Source: Hoplostethus atlanticus
Taxonomy: Eukaryota > Chordata > Actinopteri > Trachichthyiformes > Trachichthyidae
DNA length: 64,000 nucleotides
NCBI GenBank assembly: GCA_034670405.1
Contig: JAXDDX010000015.1
Location: forward strand, 992,001-1,056,000
Direction of reading: 5' to 3'
Positions 1 through 11,410 of the stretch are shown one piece after another. Each line of letters starts with the position of its first letter. The first letter of the stretch is position 1. The notes below the pieces were generated by a model, which saw nothing but the letters and a program-made list of their open reading frames with translations, was not told the DNA's origin and searched no databases. A program made the position numbers and the translations under genes.

Positions 1-1950
1 AACTTGGCGTAGGCTCACCTTGGTCTGCATGGCATGTGTGGGTGAGTGGCAGCCGCTGCCATTCTTTTCTATGTAGAGTGACTCAGTTAAGGACATTTTC
101 TCTTATAGGCCCGGGGCCCCCAGGGTCCGGTAATTATAGGGTTGGTGATAGAATTACATTTTCATATTAATTTTGATGAACGTTTTACGACTGCTTCACA
201 GCATATTATATTGCATGCCACAAACTTCCAATCAAGTACTTTTTTGTAAATGCATGCAAGAATTACAAAAGTACCATTTAGTAGAGCTCTTATGCTGGCA
301 TGCCAATATACTGCATGGCAGGATAAGAGCACTACTCTTACTACTTTCAGTGGTAAGACCAAATTGTAATTACAATGATCGTAATTCAGCAGTGGTTGGA
401 AGTCACACTTCTTCAATTGCCACTACACCCCATTAACAATTATATAATAATATATTGCTTTTACTTGCTTAGTTTCATGCCATTGGCTGTATGTTAGTGC
501 AGGCTGCTTAATTAATTGAACAATAAAGACACGCTAATAAAGTTCTACCAATAAACACTGACGATATCGAGTCCTCAACCTCAATTGAGTCGGACTAGTG
601 TCCTTCTCAAGTTAATATCTATTTCAGAATTCTATTGATTGCATGAGATTATGAATCCTAATCAAATCGATCTACTATGTTTTACACAGTAGTGGCTTAG
701 TTTCTTCCTTCACCCTCACTAAGACTCCCTGGAAGCGACGTGAACTTATGTGGTCTGAGCTACTGGGAAATTAGCCTTAAAGAGGTCTTTAAAAATTCAC
801 TATGCTGAGAGAATAATGAAAAGCTTTAATAACAACAGTTGGGGTTTTCCCCTCGCTCAAGAGCCTAGTATCGATCCAATATTAAAGCCACTTTGTGACC
901 GGTGGCTCAGCCGAAGATTTGAGGGTTCAGCGCCAAGTCTGGCCTAAGAAAAGACTGATGCAATCTGCAGCCAAGCTTTCATCTCTGCGGGTTGCCTAGC
1001 ACTGACCTCAGGCAGAGGCAGAGGGGAAGAGAAAGAGGGCAGAGGACTAGCGGACAACCGAGCATGCCACGCGGTGACACAGTTGTTGTCACTCGGGGAT
1101 TTCCAGGGACATTTATTCATCCACTCGTCGCCCGCTCGTTCCCTCGCTGCCGCACTGCCCTAACAGCCACTCTATTCAGGTGATTGAAGGGAATTTGAAA
1201 AGGGAAGAGGTGGGCGAGCATCAACAGTGAGTCAAGTACGATAACGAATCAAAGAATCATGTATCAGTGAATGTGCCCGCTTTGTGGTGTGGAAACAGGT
1301 GCAGGCAAATAAAAGATTCAAATCAGGTAATATGGGTCATGGGTATGACTGTAGGCCAAACTTGATCTTGTTTTTTTGGGGGAGATTTGCTGAGAATGCT
1401 CATTGAAAACAAGCCCCAAGGAGACCCAGTTTGGAGATAAATTCAAAGAATAGAGATGCATTTAATTCTAACACCATGGATTGCAGGAAGCAGGACTTCC
1501 GTTTCACGAAAAGGCAGCTGCCATTCTATTTGTTACTATTGGCTCTGGACGGATTTATAATAAAATCCTCCATTAGTAAAAAAATAAATAAAAAAGCATT
1601 ACAATAAACTCACCTACGCAATTCCATTTCTGAATACTCCGCAGAGAGAGAGTAATGATGGAATCCTTTGTTATTCTCATTGTGGTTGAGTAATTATGTA
1701 TTGAGAGGTAAGGCTTTGATGCTGTCGCGATGCAATCAGTAATTCACTGATGACACACGTAAGCGTTCCACTTGATCATGTGTATCCCATGAAATAGCAT
1801 ATTTAATGTAGCTGATCCCACATGCATTATGTTCATTTTATAGTGTTTGGGTTTTCTTTTGTCTCCGTCTTTGGTGCTCAGCACTCATCCCTGTGGTGTT
1901 TCTGCACTGCACTTCCCAGAGATCACCTGTCAATCAAACAGTGTGTCCAG
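1..1950. other. Unique noncoding sequence, nothing identified
   Basis: This is AT-rich sequence without a recognisable gene, RNA or mobile element. Open frames are under 90 codons and resemble no family I know. Short low-complexity patches occur near 1010-1045 (purine-rich) and 1577-1600 (A-rich). I see no CpG-rich patch or promoter-like signal. Confidence 0.6.
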
Positions 1951-1963
1951 TACTGACTGGACT

Positions 1964-2071
1964 TTCTCCTTGGATTTTCTGTTGATGGAGTTTCTGTAGG
2001 TGGCGCTCTTTTCTTTGTCTGTTCAGCCACGGTGGCTACCGCTGCCCATGCTAACTACCCAGTTCTTCTTC
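1964..2071 (+). repeat. Dispersed repeat copy A (pair with 46918-47030)
   Basis: This stretch matches 46918-47030 in the same orientation over about 108 bases, with only scattered substitutions and a short indel. Shared blocks include GATTTTCTGTTGATGGAGTT, GGCGCTCTTTTCTTTGTCTG and CATGCTAACTACCCAGTTCT. Similarity stops abruptly on both sides, so this is the shared core of an interspersed element and not a segmental duplication. I cannot name the family. The reverse complement reads like the body of a fish miniature transposon, but I see no terminal inverted repeats here, so this copy is probably truncated. Confidence 0.8.
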
Positions 2072-2099
2072 TATCTATTCCGACTGGCTACAGGCTGAA

Positions 2100-5000
2100 T
2101 CCCTGTTGTGTTATATCAATCAGCGATAGAGAGTAGCAAAATGGACATTTATGTATATGAAAATGTGGCAAATTATTGCTTTACATTTGCTTGTTAAGCT
2201 GCAGTGGTTCCAGGCAAGCAAGAGAGACGAGATGTGACTGAGGAACATCGTGGAGAGGATGGCTCTCAGGATAGTGCTGGCCGCTATGTCCCTGTCCTGT
2301 TTACTTACTGTTGCTGACTGATGCGCCAGGGCACCTACAGAGATAAAAGAGCTGCATATCAGATCCACAAAACCGCCTCTATTGGGGCCACAGTGTAGCT
2401 CCAACACTGTGGCAGTGGATTCAAGTTCTAATGGTTTATAGTTCTGAGTTGCTTGAGGTGAAATAGCCGGAGAGACTTGAGGAGACTTGAGGTCTTTTGG
2501 GGCTTTGATGCAGTAGTCGTCATCATTAACAAGACAACAGGTGAGGTTAGGTGAAGGAATAAGACCTTGTGTCATGCCCCTTCCTCTCTTTTATACTGAT
2601 TACCAGGGAAACCCAATCATTTTTTTCCCGGGATGCTGAATTGATAGCACCAAAAAAGAAGGTAACGCAGCACCTTCTCAGGTCTGCGCGCCCCACCCCG
2701 CGAAGGCCAAAGAAGAATCTAGGTGGCAACACGTCTTGAAAAAGCTGCAAACCGAAATGGCAATTTTTATAAAGAAACTGTCATTGATTCTTTATCCAAA
2801 ATTGTTTTAAAAGCGCTCAAAAAAGGTAACAAAGCCTTTTTGAAGTTCGACCCATTTTTATGTAAACTCACTCGCTGCTAGAACTCGGGTTACCAAAGTA
2901 CAGTTCCTGTCGAAGCATTGGGGGAGACACTGACACAACGGTAAAGCATGCAGATTTTTTAATTAAATTTGGAAGGCTCTGCTGTAAGGATATGCTGACC
3001 ACAGGCAGGTTGCTGTTCCATTTGATTAACATTTTAATGGGGAACAAACAGAGGGCCCGCCGCATGGCCCGGCTAATTGGAGACGACGCCTGGAGGAATG
3101 GGCCTCCTCCCACCCCCTCCGGGCTCCACTCCACTTGACTGCCAGTGTGGCCCCCGGTCCGTGGCTCTACCGAAGCAGGGATGTAAATTTCCATTAGCCT
3201 TCAGGTGTTATGCTACGCTGCACTGCACGCCTGGCCAACCGCTGCCACATTTGGGGGCCTCTTAACCCTAATTGACAGTCTTTGGTCTAATTTTCAGCGG
3301 TGTATTGTAGCCTCCATATGGCGGTGGTGGGGGTGAAGTCAAAGGAATAGTAGTGGGCATCTTAGAGGAATACATTTTCCCAACGCTACAGCCACCCACC
3401 CAAGTTTGTTGACTTGTTGACATTTCCCCGTTTCTTCCGGTTTTTCAAAAGCATGAAAGCATTTAAGGACCTTTCACCTCGTCTCACTTTTCACCAAATT
3501 AATTGGATTCCTCATAGCTGGCCGTTGAAGTGAAATGAACCCATGGTTGAAACGTAAAGGGCAATTCTAGCAAACCGGCTAGGAAATATGTTATTCCTGT
3601 GTCTTAGAACTGTTTTTCCTGAACATTTTCTAAATGTCTCCTGTAGCAGAAATACAAGAGTTTCGCCCTGCCTCCTATTACATGATTGTGTACACTGTAC
3701 CATAGAGAATGAATTGGAGGAGAGATGACAGGATCCGAGATGATTTTCTGGTTTGAGGCACAATTACTACAAAATAAAGCTCGCTTGAATAGAACGCAGA
3801 CTCTTGCCAGTGTAGCAGTGTCAGGTTGTGTATATGGGTATGGCAGCGCTGATTAGAGCCCCGGTTCTCTGCTTTCTAGTTTTTGGAGGGAGTTGTTCGT
3901 GCTCACAAAAAAAAAAATGTGTTGCAGCAAGATTATATAGGCAATTTGTCACTGGCCTTTCAATAGAACTATTTTTAATGAGTTCGGTGATGATAATTCC
4001 AGGAAAAATATTCACGGTAATGCTAATCTGAGACCTGTGATGTGACCTCACAAGGGCTTCTAGATCAGCGCTTCTCTTTAATCAATGCAGTTTGAGAACC
4101 AGTCAGTCAATCAATCAATAAAATCAATCAGCTCATTTAGGTCTTACAGCTAGGAAGAGATCTGCCTTTTTTTTCTGCTGCTAGATTTTACAGCTATCAT
4201 AAAACATGACTAGAGGAGAACAGAGACAAAGTAGGTTGTAGAGTGCATGATCATAACTTTTAGCAGTTGTGGAAACTCCAATAAAATAAGCAATAAAGCT
4301 CAAAGGGGACCCTTTAGATGGTAGATTGTGGTGAAAAATCCTCAGATAGGCGTTTGAACAAGGTACTTAAGATTGCATCTCTGGAGATGTTAAAGACTAG
4401 ATGGTAGATAAAGGGAAAAGACTCTCATTCTGATAAAAGCTCTTTGGCATGCTAAGTGTGCTTCTAAAAAAAAACAATGACATGCTATATACACTTGTGC
4501 GGACGGTTGTAAGTGCAATGATTGCTGTAATCAGCACCGGGAATCGCTGCAGTGAATGTTACAGTTGTCCTGGATGAAAATACGGCATACCTTTTGGCAT
4601 GTTTTTGTTTTAGTAATCGCCGCGTTGATCGATTAGCTGATCTCAGAGCCCCAGATCCTCGCCGCAGCTCGTAGAACTTTGGAGCAACCAGAAGGGGATG
4701 ATTAGAGGGGAACTCATTGATTTCGACCCCCGGAACGCTGGCTGGCATGCAGCCATGGCAACGTGCTACATTATGACATGACGCCGCAACAGGTTTGACA
4801 CCTGAGTGCCGGGACATTCGTGATTGGCTGCGGCAGCAACTTGAGGACCTTTGGGATGGCGTGAATCGCACATTTCTGCTCGTTTTCTATGAGTCGTTTG
4901 CATTTAGAGAAAAAGTCCCCCGAAAATGAATTAGACAGGAATGGGGGTCGGGATGCAACACAGACCGATTCCCTTTAATTTGGCTTCTAAAAGATTTTTG

Positions 5001-6256
5001 TCAAGGAATCAGTGAAATATGTCGGGCTTTAAACTCCTTTCTCTCTCCGCCCGCTTCATCAGCAGAGCAGAACCGAAGCCATTGTTTTCAAACAGCTCTG
5101 TGAAATCAATAGCTATCAGGTCATTAAACTGGCAGTTTATTAATCCACAATGTGGAATTAGTTCTCAGAATGAAAATAGCTTTGATGGGGAAAAAAAGAA
5201 GAAAATCCTGCATTTTATCAAACTCAGAAAATTACCAGACCATTGATGTGATTCATTAATTATTTCCTTATTAAAGGAATCGGCTTCTTTTGTCAATTGT
5301 TCTTAGTTATTTGAGCGATCGAGTCACCAGGCAAGAAGTCGAATCATTTTAATTTAATTCAACTAAGAAAATAACTTCTGTTTGACCCTGACATTTAACA
5401 ATTGGGTGCTTGAAAAGGGAGTAAATGCAACACATTATCCCATGTAACAATCCCTTGTGCCATGTGCCAAGTCCATTTCCTATCGCATGCCTTCATTTTT
5501 TTAATGGAATAACATCTGAGCCTATTAGTAGAACAAACAGGAACTGCCATTCTTTAATAAGACAAGGACAGAGGGGTATGCGGTGGTCAATAACAAGCTG
5601 ACTCAGTGCCCTAACCCGAGCTAAGATCACACTTTGCAAATGGAGACGGGACCTATCCGCTACCTAATAAGCTTGCTTGCTTGCTTTCCACTGGCTGCCT
5701 TTTCAGTGTCTGTGCAATATGGAGCCTTTACCCACAAATGTGCTTTTTTTTTTTTTATGTATTCATCCCTCCAGACCAGCATTCAGAATGAACATCTTTA
5801 GCTAAGGGCATGCCTGATCATTACAAGACCCCACGCTGAGCTTCCTCTTATAAGGTCTTGTCCCAAAACTCAAGGGTCTGGAAGCACGCTGCTTCCCAGT
5901 GCCTGCCAGCCTGCCAGACTCCTGCTTTTCCATCTTCCCTTCGGAGCACAGCTCCAAGAAACTTGGACTCGTTCTATGCCTTAGCTTTCATATCGCCCAG
6001 GGTCTTTTTTTTGTCTGTGTCTTGTCTGGTTTTAGACCAAGCAGTCAATACCTTATTACATATTCAAACATTGCATAAGCAGCCATAAAGTCCATGTGTG
6101 CAAGATAATGCTTTCATTTTGATAAGTCAAATAAACTTTCACTTTTTAACCATTTGCAGGCTAATTATTATTTAACTGGCAATGACAGTTGATGGTTTAG
6201 GATCAGTTTGACATATTCATCCAAGTAAATATTAAATATTACGATATACTATATAG
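2100..6256. other. Unique noncoding sequence with one unexplained minus-strand open frame
   Basis: No gene is supported here. The longest frame is a 151-codon minus-strand frame at 2120-2575. It has no recognisable domain or splice context and lies next to the dispersed repeat at 1964-2071, so it is probably chance or repeat-derived. A short AATC-rich patch lies near 4105-4130. The stretch 4990-5400 is AT-rich with TTAATTA-type motifs and could be a conserved noncoding element, but nothing in the sequence alone proves this. Confidence 0.5.
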
Positions 6257-6545
6257 ATGCACACCTCTGATTGCGTAACAGTTCATTTAAATATTATAAC
6301 ACACACCTCTGACTGCGTAACAGTTCATTGAAATATTATAACACACCACTGACTGCGTAACAGTTCATTTAAATATTATAACGCACACCTCTGACTGTGT
6401 AACAGTTCATTTGAATATTATAATACACTCTGACTGCATAACAGTTCATTTAAATATGATTAATAAAAAATACAATTAATTTACTTAATTATATAATATA
6501 ATAATATATTAACACATTCCTGTGACTGTGTAACTTTTCATTTAT
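6257..6545. repeat. Minisatellite, about 47-base unit, five clear copies plus a decayed one
   Basis: The block CACACCTCTGACTGCGTAAC followed by AGTTCATTTAAATATTATAA recurs about every 47 bases from 6257 to about 6462. Copies differ by a few substitutions and small deletions; the third lacks part of the CACACCTCTG start. A more decayed copy (CTGTGACTGTGTAACTTTTC) lies at about 6518-6540 after an AT-rich interruption. The copies are directly repeated with no unique spacers between them, so this is a tandem repeat and not a CRISPR array. Confidence 0.92.
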
Positions 6546-8580
6546 CAACAGTTTATTGATTAAATATAAAGGATTTTCTGCAACATTTGCATTGTCTGTA
6601 TCCAAATAAATGTTAAATCTAATTAATTCATCTATAATATAATTTATCAAACACATTTCAAGGCTTGTTTGCATTCAGTGGGAATGTCTATATTCCCGGC
6701 GAGCCGGAGTTGCTGCTTTCAATCCAAACACTTCATGTTACAGGCATCACCGAACTTGCATGGGTTGCGTGTAAAAAGCAACAACAAGCCAAGAGTTGCA
6801 TCACGCATGCTTGTACACACACAGCCTAGAGGAAAAGAGATGCCATGGAGCGAAAACTAAAAGTAAGAGAGGCAAGTTTAGGGCTGACAGTACCTACAGT
6901 ACAGCACAAGTCCAAAATGAACAAACCGGTTTGAAGGAAAACTTGTCTTTGTGCGGTTGACCGTGCTGTCAAATGCAGTTTCTGTGCTTGGGATGGAAAA
7001 GCACATGTTATCCATTCATTTAAAAACCTGGAATTCCAGTAATGATAACTTTTTTGGGGCTAATGCATCGCTAGTGGTGATGATGATGATGACTTGGCAG
7101 TGCTTAAAAGAGGTGAGACTGCTACTTGCAAACATTCAATGATATGCAAGAACAACTAGGTATATCCCGTTTCTCTCGAGTATGAGTGTTTGGGTGGTTT
7201 TCATGTTCGCCTGACGAAACCTTTCTGCGTTTATCAAAGAAGGGTGCAAAAAACAGCTGGAAAGATGCTTTGATATCCTACTTTTCTCTCTGTTCCAATA
7301 TGGCAAACAATGGCGTTCACTTTGGATGCAACCAGTGGCTGCACTGCCTGCTCGGTGTCTTGATTTGCTTTGTAATCTATGACCTTTATCGACCTCTATG
7401 AGCAAGCAGTAGAAATTGCAGCAACGTTGGTACTTATCTCCTCCGACACAAGTCTCTGGTACAGCACCCCCCCCCCCCCCCCCCTTGAACTACGGCAGCC
7501 TGTAAATGGCAGAAACGAATAAAGTCACATTTTCATAATAGAGAACAGAGATCCAAAAGATACATCTAGTGAAGTGATAACTACTGGAATAATAATACTG
7601 CTTTGTCATTTGCTTTATTGTTTGAGAATGAGGTGAAACGTCTTGCACCGACCTCCAGACGTCCTACACCTTTGAAATCTTACAGACAGAAATCTTATTG
7701 GTCACTAACCCCATCAACGCCCCCCCCCCACAGGATATATTATGGCTATTCGGTGCCATGGGGAAGTAAAAGCCTTACTTATTGCCCCTTCGAGTCTGTT
7801 CATTTACCTTCATGGACATTTGCCTGTGATAATTCTCCCATCATGCAATGCCCTCGTTACGTGCACAGCACACTATAGTCCATATTTATTTCTTGCCTGG
7901 TGTCGTCTAGTGTTTTTTCCCACATATGACATTTAAGTGGTATTTTTTATTATGTTTACAAGCAGTAGTTGGGTAAATTTATCAACCGTTTCATCCGCCC
8001 TTTCTCTCTCTTGAAACAATGCACAAACAATAACGATGCTCGTGGTTATTGGTACATTCATTATTCAATGTGACCGCTTAGGCACAAGATATTTAACAAA
8101 TCCTTCAGAGGGTTGTATGTTTGCAAGAGGGAGGGCATTCAGAGCTTCTGTGAAGCGTGCAAAGCGGGATGTTGTTAAGTGGTTGGCATGCTTTCATGTC
8201 ACCCATAAAAAATCCTTTGGTATCTGTTAGACGTTCCCAGTTAATTTAAGACAGGGCAGGCCCAGGAATGACACGTGCTGCCTTTTTTTTTTTTTTGGGT
8301 CAGCGGTGCCAAAACACAGATCCAGAGCCAGCTGGACATAACAGCCATGTACTGTATACCCTTCCATGTGCTTGCCAGTAGTGGCGTTCGCGTTTTTTGT
8401 TGTGCTTCTGTCGCACCTGTTTATGCATTGTGTGCAGAGCTGCAGCGGGGTTGCCAGCAAGCCAGCTAATGTGAAGCACCTACTCTCTCTGCCCCCCCCC
8501 CCGAAAGGTGAGGCCTTTTGTTAAAGCGACTGCCTATTGCAAGGAGCAGCTGTTATCTGTTCAGAGCAGGAGGCAAAATG
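6546..8580. other. Unique noncoding sequence with a long C tract
   Basis: No gene is supported. The stretch contains an 18-base C run at 7467-7484, an 11-base C run at 8492-8502 and a short GATGAT repeat near 7078-7092. The reading frames are short and unrelated to known families. Confidence 0.5.
7467..7484 (+). repeat. Poly-C tract, 18 bases
   Basis: An uninterrupted run of 18 cytosines is seen directly in the sequence. It is one of several G or C homopolymers of 13 bases or more in this window. Confidence 0.97.
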
Positions 8581-8589
8581 TGAGCTATT

Positions 8590-8970
8590 ACCCGATCCGC
8601 CGCAGCCTCCCCAGCCCTCCAAGCAGTCAAGTATACTCGCCTCCGAGACAGCTGATGCTTGGCAACCGCGGCAAACCTAGCATTACCCACAAGGTTGGCT
8701 CTGCGAACGGTCACAATTACAGCCATTACCACGCTTAATTAATAGATTACTGTCAGACGGAGCAAAATGACGCAGCCCTACTTTTTTTTGGGGAGGGGGG
8801 CGGGGGTTCGAGGCTTCACTCGCCAGGGCTCTCTGCTATTTCCCGTCCTGACATTCGACAGCGAGAAGGCCCTCTGTACAAAATGTCCGCGTAGTCTGCG
8901 AACGCCTCAACCTCCGGCCGAGATGCCGTACCGAACACGGAGGGATCTCACACCAAGGAGGCGGTGATAT
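8590..8970. promoter_or_regulatory. Small CpG-rich patch, possible regulatory element
   Basis: By hand count this stretch has about 29 CpG dinucleotides in roughly 390 bases, near the number expected from its base composition. Most of the window is visibly CpG-poor. This is the pattern of a short CpG island or an unmethylated enhancer or promoter. It contains a G-rich run at about 8796-8810. No TATA box, clear initiator or downstream first exon could be identified, so a promoter role is only inferred. The following AT-rich block carries homeodomain-type TAAT motifs, so an enhancer is equally plausible. Confidence 0.3.
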
Positions 8971-8984
8971 CGGGCTGATAGAGT

Positions 8985-9240
8985 AGCTTATTCAATTAAT
9001 GAATTAATGTCCTAGCCGTGTGGCACCGTGCAAACGCACCATTGGCTGACTCACGCCGCAACAGCGGATATTTCAGCTGACAGGTCCAGCTGTTGCCCGT
9101 CTCTATCCACAGTCAGCTTGCACTAATTGTATCGTCGTGAAGTACTATAAGGGGCTTGTCGTCCTTATACGGGTGTCACATTAGCGTGCACGGTTAATGG
9201 CTTTTAAATAGGGCAAACAATTTATTCCTACACGCAGAAT
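8985..9240. promoter_or_regulatory. Candidate conserved noncoding element with TAAT and E-box motifs
   Basis: The motif TTCAATTAATGAATTAATG (about 8991-9009) has tandem TAAT homeodomain-type cores. Two CAGCTG E-boxes lie 13 bases apart (9074-9079 and 9087-9092), bracketed by CAACAGC and GCTGTTG. The stretch is not repetitive and keeps several CpGs. This clustering is typical of developmental enhancers in vertebrates, but conservation cannot be seen from one sequence, so the call is an inference. Confidence 0.25.
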
Positions 9241-9248
9241 ACGTCTTT

Positions 9249-9271
9249 GAGAGAGAGAGAGGGAGAGAGAA
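9249..9271 (+). repeat. GA microsatellite
   Basis: Imperfect (GA)n with a single GGG interruption, read directly from the sequence. Confidence 0.93.
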
Positions 9272-9549
9272 ATGCATTTATTCTTAATCTCATTCTGGAA
9301 ACGCTGCCAACAAGACTCAGGTCACATCAACACTTTGTTTCTCGATTGAGATCATATTCGGAGTATTAATACCGCAATTAAGACATTAAGCGCAACGATG
9401 TAAGTCACATTCTCCGAGCGGTTCTTTGGACATGTTAACAACCACCAACACCAATTAAGCCCGTCCATCAGAGGGATGTGACACTTGCCTAATAAACCTT
9501 GAATTATTCATTAACGCTGGGGAAATGACTGACATTGTTTGCAGCCTAT

Positions 9550-9568
9550 GGGGGGGGGGGGGGGGGGG
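9550..9568 (+). repeat. Poly-G tract, 19 bases
   Basis: An uninterrupted run of 19 guanines. It could form G-quadruplex structures and may be a place where assembled length is unreliable. Confidence 0.97.
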
Positions 9569-10114
9569 CACATTAAATCAATGTATGCAGGATTGCATGA
9601 AAACAGCAACATAAAAGCTTTCCCTTCGCCATGCATGTAAACAGCTTACTAAAAAATTATTCCTCGCTCTGGAGAGTCCGCGAGGGGCTCTTCTGCAGCT
9701 CGAGCTCAGCTAGAGGCTCCTATATTGTAATTGCCAGGCAGCGGTGGTCTGAAGGTTAGGTAAGGGAAATTCAAGCCAATAGGTTGCCAGCTCCATCGCC
9801 GACTGGCAAATCCAGTCAACAAATGTTCCTCTCCGCTCTTGGTTCTGTAACTACCGACAGTGAGCCCTTGAGCCAGGTGTTCGCTCTCCAACTGCTCCAG
9901 TGGAGCTGCTAAGTGGCCAACATTTCAGGCCTGTGTTTGTGCCGGTCAGCTCCCACACATGTGCCTCTGCTTGCCAATATACGCCTACAGGCATGAATGG
10001 ATCAAGTTTTTTTTTGTTTTTCTTCTATTCTTTGCTATGCGTGCAACATCACTATGTAAATGGTTTATTCCTTCCTTCACTCACTTTGTTTCTTAAAGTC
10101 ATGTTTTAATGACT

Positions 10115-10245
10115 GTTGGGGGCTGGTGGTAGCCTCACGGTTAGAGAAGTAGACGGAGCAGTAATTGGGGAAAGTAGTTGCATTCGATCCCTGGGACCCC
10201 CGGCTCAGGGTGCGGTGGGAGTACACTGGCGCTGACAGTGCCAGC
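10115..10245 (+). mobile_element. tRNA-derived SINE fragment
   Basis: The stretch has the layout of a tRNA-derived SINE head. A box-A-like segment GCCTCACGGTTAGAGAAGTA is followed about 45 bases later by a box-B-like GCATTCGATCCCTGGGA. After this comes the body GGTGCGGTGGGAGTACACTG. I recall this pattern from teleost SINEs in which GTTCGATCCC precedes a cytosine-rich body. The copy lacks an obvious A-rich or simple-repeat tail and abuts another repeat fragment at about 10249, so it is probably 3'-truncated. It is not a functional tRNA gene, because the cloverleaf cannot be folded and the anticodon region is lost. Confidence 0.65.
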
Positions 10246-10248
10246 AAA

Positions 10249-10335
10249 TCAAATCACATTTTATTTGTATAGCCCTTAATCACTGTGACAGTCTCGAAGG
10301 GTTTCTCGGTGCCCAAAGAGAAGCCAGGAATCAGA
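10249..10335 (+). repeat. Fish interspersed repeat fragment
   Basis: The block AATCACATTTTATTTGTATA followed by GCCCTTAATCACTGTGACAG and a TCGAAGGG segment matches a very common teleost repeat motif (recalled, family unnamed). It directly follows the SINE fragment. Either it is that SINE's 3' part or a second element inserted beside it. A perfect CRE-type octamer TGACGTCA (10354-10361) and two TGATGTCACC copies lie just downstream. Confidence 0.5.
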
Positions 10336-10339
10336 AAGT

Positions 10340-10860
10340 AGCCGGCTGTAAACTGACGTCATGATGTCACCTGTGATGTCACCAAAGTACTTAACCTGGT
10401 TCCTACATGTGATGCATAATGTTTAGTCCATGTTTTCTATACATGTCATTTGAGACTGACATGTATAGAGACTGTCAGAGACTAAAGACTAGATTAAAGT
10501 TTACAATCTACCTTCGGCCAAGCTCCTATGAATTGGCATTTATTTTGAAATCCCAGCTTTCAAAATGTCCCTTCATGACTGCTGCAACCTCTGTACAAAC
10601 CAGTTATAGTTTCAAGATCATGCAAGGAAGTATTTATAATTAGAGTTACAACTTTCAATTGATGATTTTTTGGCCTTCTTTTAGACTCCCCCAAATCCAT
10701 CGGCCCTTCTTGTCTTTTAGCCCCTCTTGCTACTCATTTCATCATTATTTCTGCCAGGGTGTCTCCTTGAGCTCATATCATGCTCACAAATATGTATACA
10801 CACACACAAACACACACATATACACAAGATTTGGCCGCTGTTAGGGCAGGGTCTTTCCAC
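10340..10860. other. Noncoding spacer with imperfect CA repeat
   Basis: This spacer lies between the SINE cluster and the Gypsy remnant. It holds an imperfect CA/TA repeat at about 10796-10828 and nothing else I can identify. Confidence 0.5.
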
Positions 10861-10987
10861 AGGGCTCATCTCAACCCAAGAGCCACAGCTGCCGCCGATC
10901 TGCTCCCGATGAGCCCCAGCAGCTGTCCCCACTCAGCTCAACCTCCAAAGGGCTGCTGAGATCAGAGTTGGAGAGCCACCAAGAAGA

Positions 10988-11410
10988 GTGCTCACCTTCT
11001 CCCGACATTCCGAATGTCTTCCCGCAGACTCAGTAGAAGACGCCAAGACGAGGCATCGCCGTGACTACCTCCGCCTCCAGAAGAAACCCTTAACTACCAC
11101 ATGGTCAAACAGGAGATCCTCCACCTGGGCTCCCCACCGGTCGAGGTGGCGTAGAGAACATTTGGAGGAAGCCCAGCGTGCCCAGCAGAGGAGCTACAAC
11201 CGGCCCCGACCCCGATTCCAGCCAGTTGAGAGGGTCTTAGTGGACCCTACACCCTACACGATTGTGGAGACGGTGGGACCGGTTGACTACAAAGTTGGCC
11301 AATCGGAAAAGAGATGTAAGAGGGAGTAGATCTACCACGTGAATGTCTTGAAAAGGTAGGTCGAACCGACATCCCTGGTCTCGGCGTGGGACGGACACCC
11401 CCGAGGACGC
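10988..11410 (+). pseudogene. Degenerate Ty3/Gypsy polyprotein, integrase C-terminal tail
   Basis: A 113-codon frame at 10988-11329 contains the block EHLEEAQRAQQRSYN (codons 57-71), then FQP, RVLV and YTIVETVGPVDYKV (codons 90-103). This order is characteristic of the integrase C-terminal region of vertebrate Ty3/Gypsy retrotransposons: a helix rich in H, E and R, then an SH3-like barrel. Reading through the stop at 11327-11329, the same frame continues with IYHVNVLKR, the conserved end of that domain, and meets another stop at 11357-11359. Two in-frame stops, a shortened barrel and no recognisable reverse transcriptase or LTRs nearby show a dead fragment. Upstream sequence (about 10930-11030) is possibly more of the same polyprotein, but this is uncertain. 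Confidence 0.78.

Noticed and set aside
2120-2575. 151-codon minus-strand frame
   Set aside because: No domain, no known family and no splice partners. It neighbours a dispersed repeat and is not supported as a gene.
6257-6545. CRISPR-like array
   Set aside because: The repeats are head to tail without unique spacers, the genome context is vertebrate, and no associated genes exist.
10354-10361. CRE octamer TGACGTCA as a promoter element (second copy at 50655-50662)
   Set aside because: The first sits beside an interspersed repeat, and neither has a nearby first exon or CpG-rich context. An 8-base match alone is weak.
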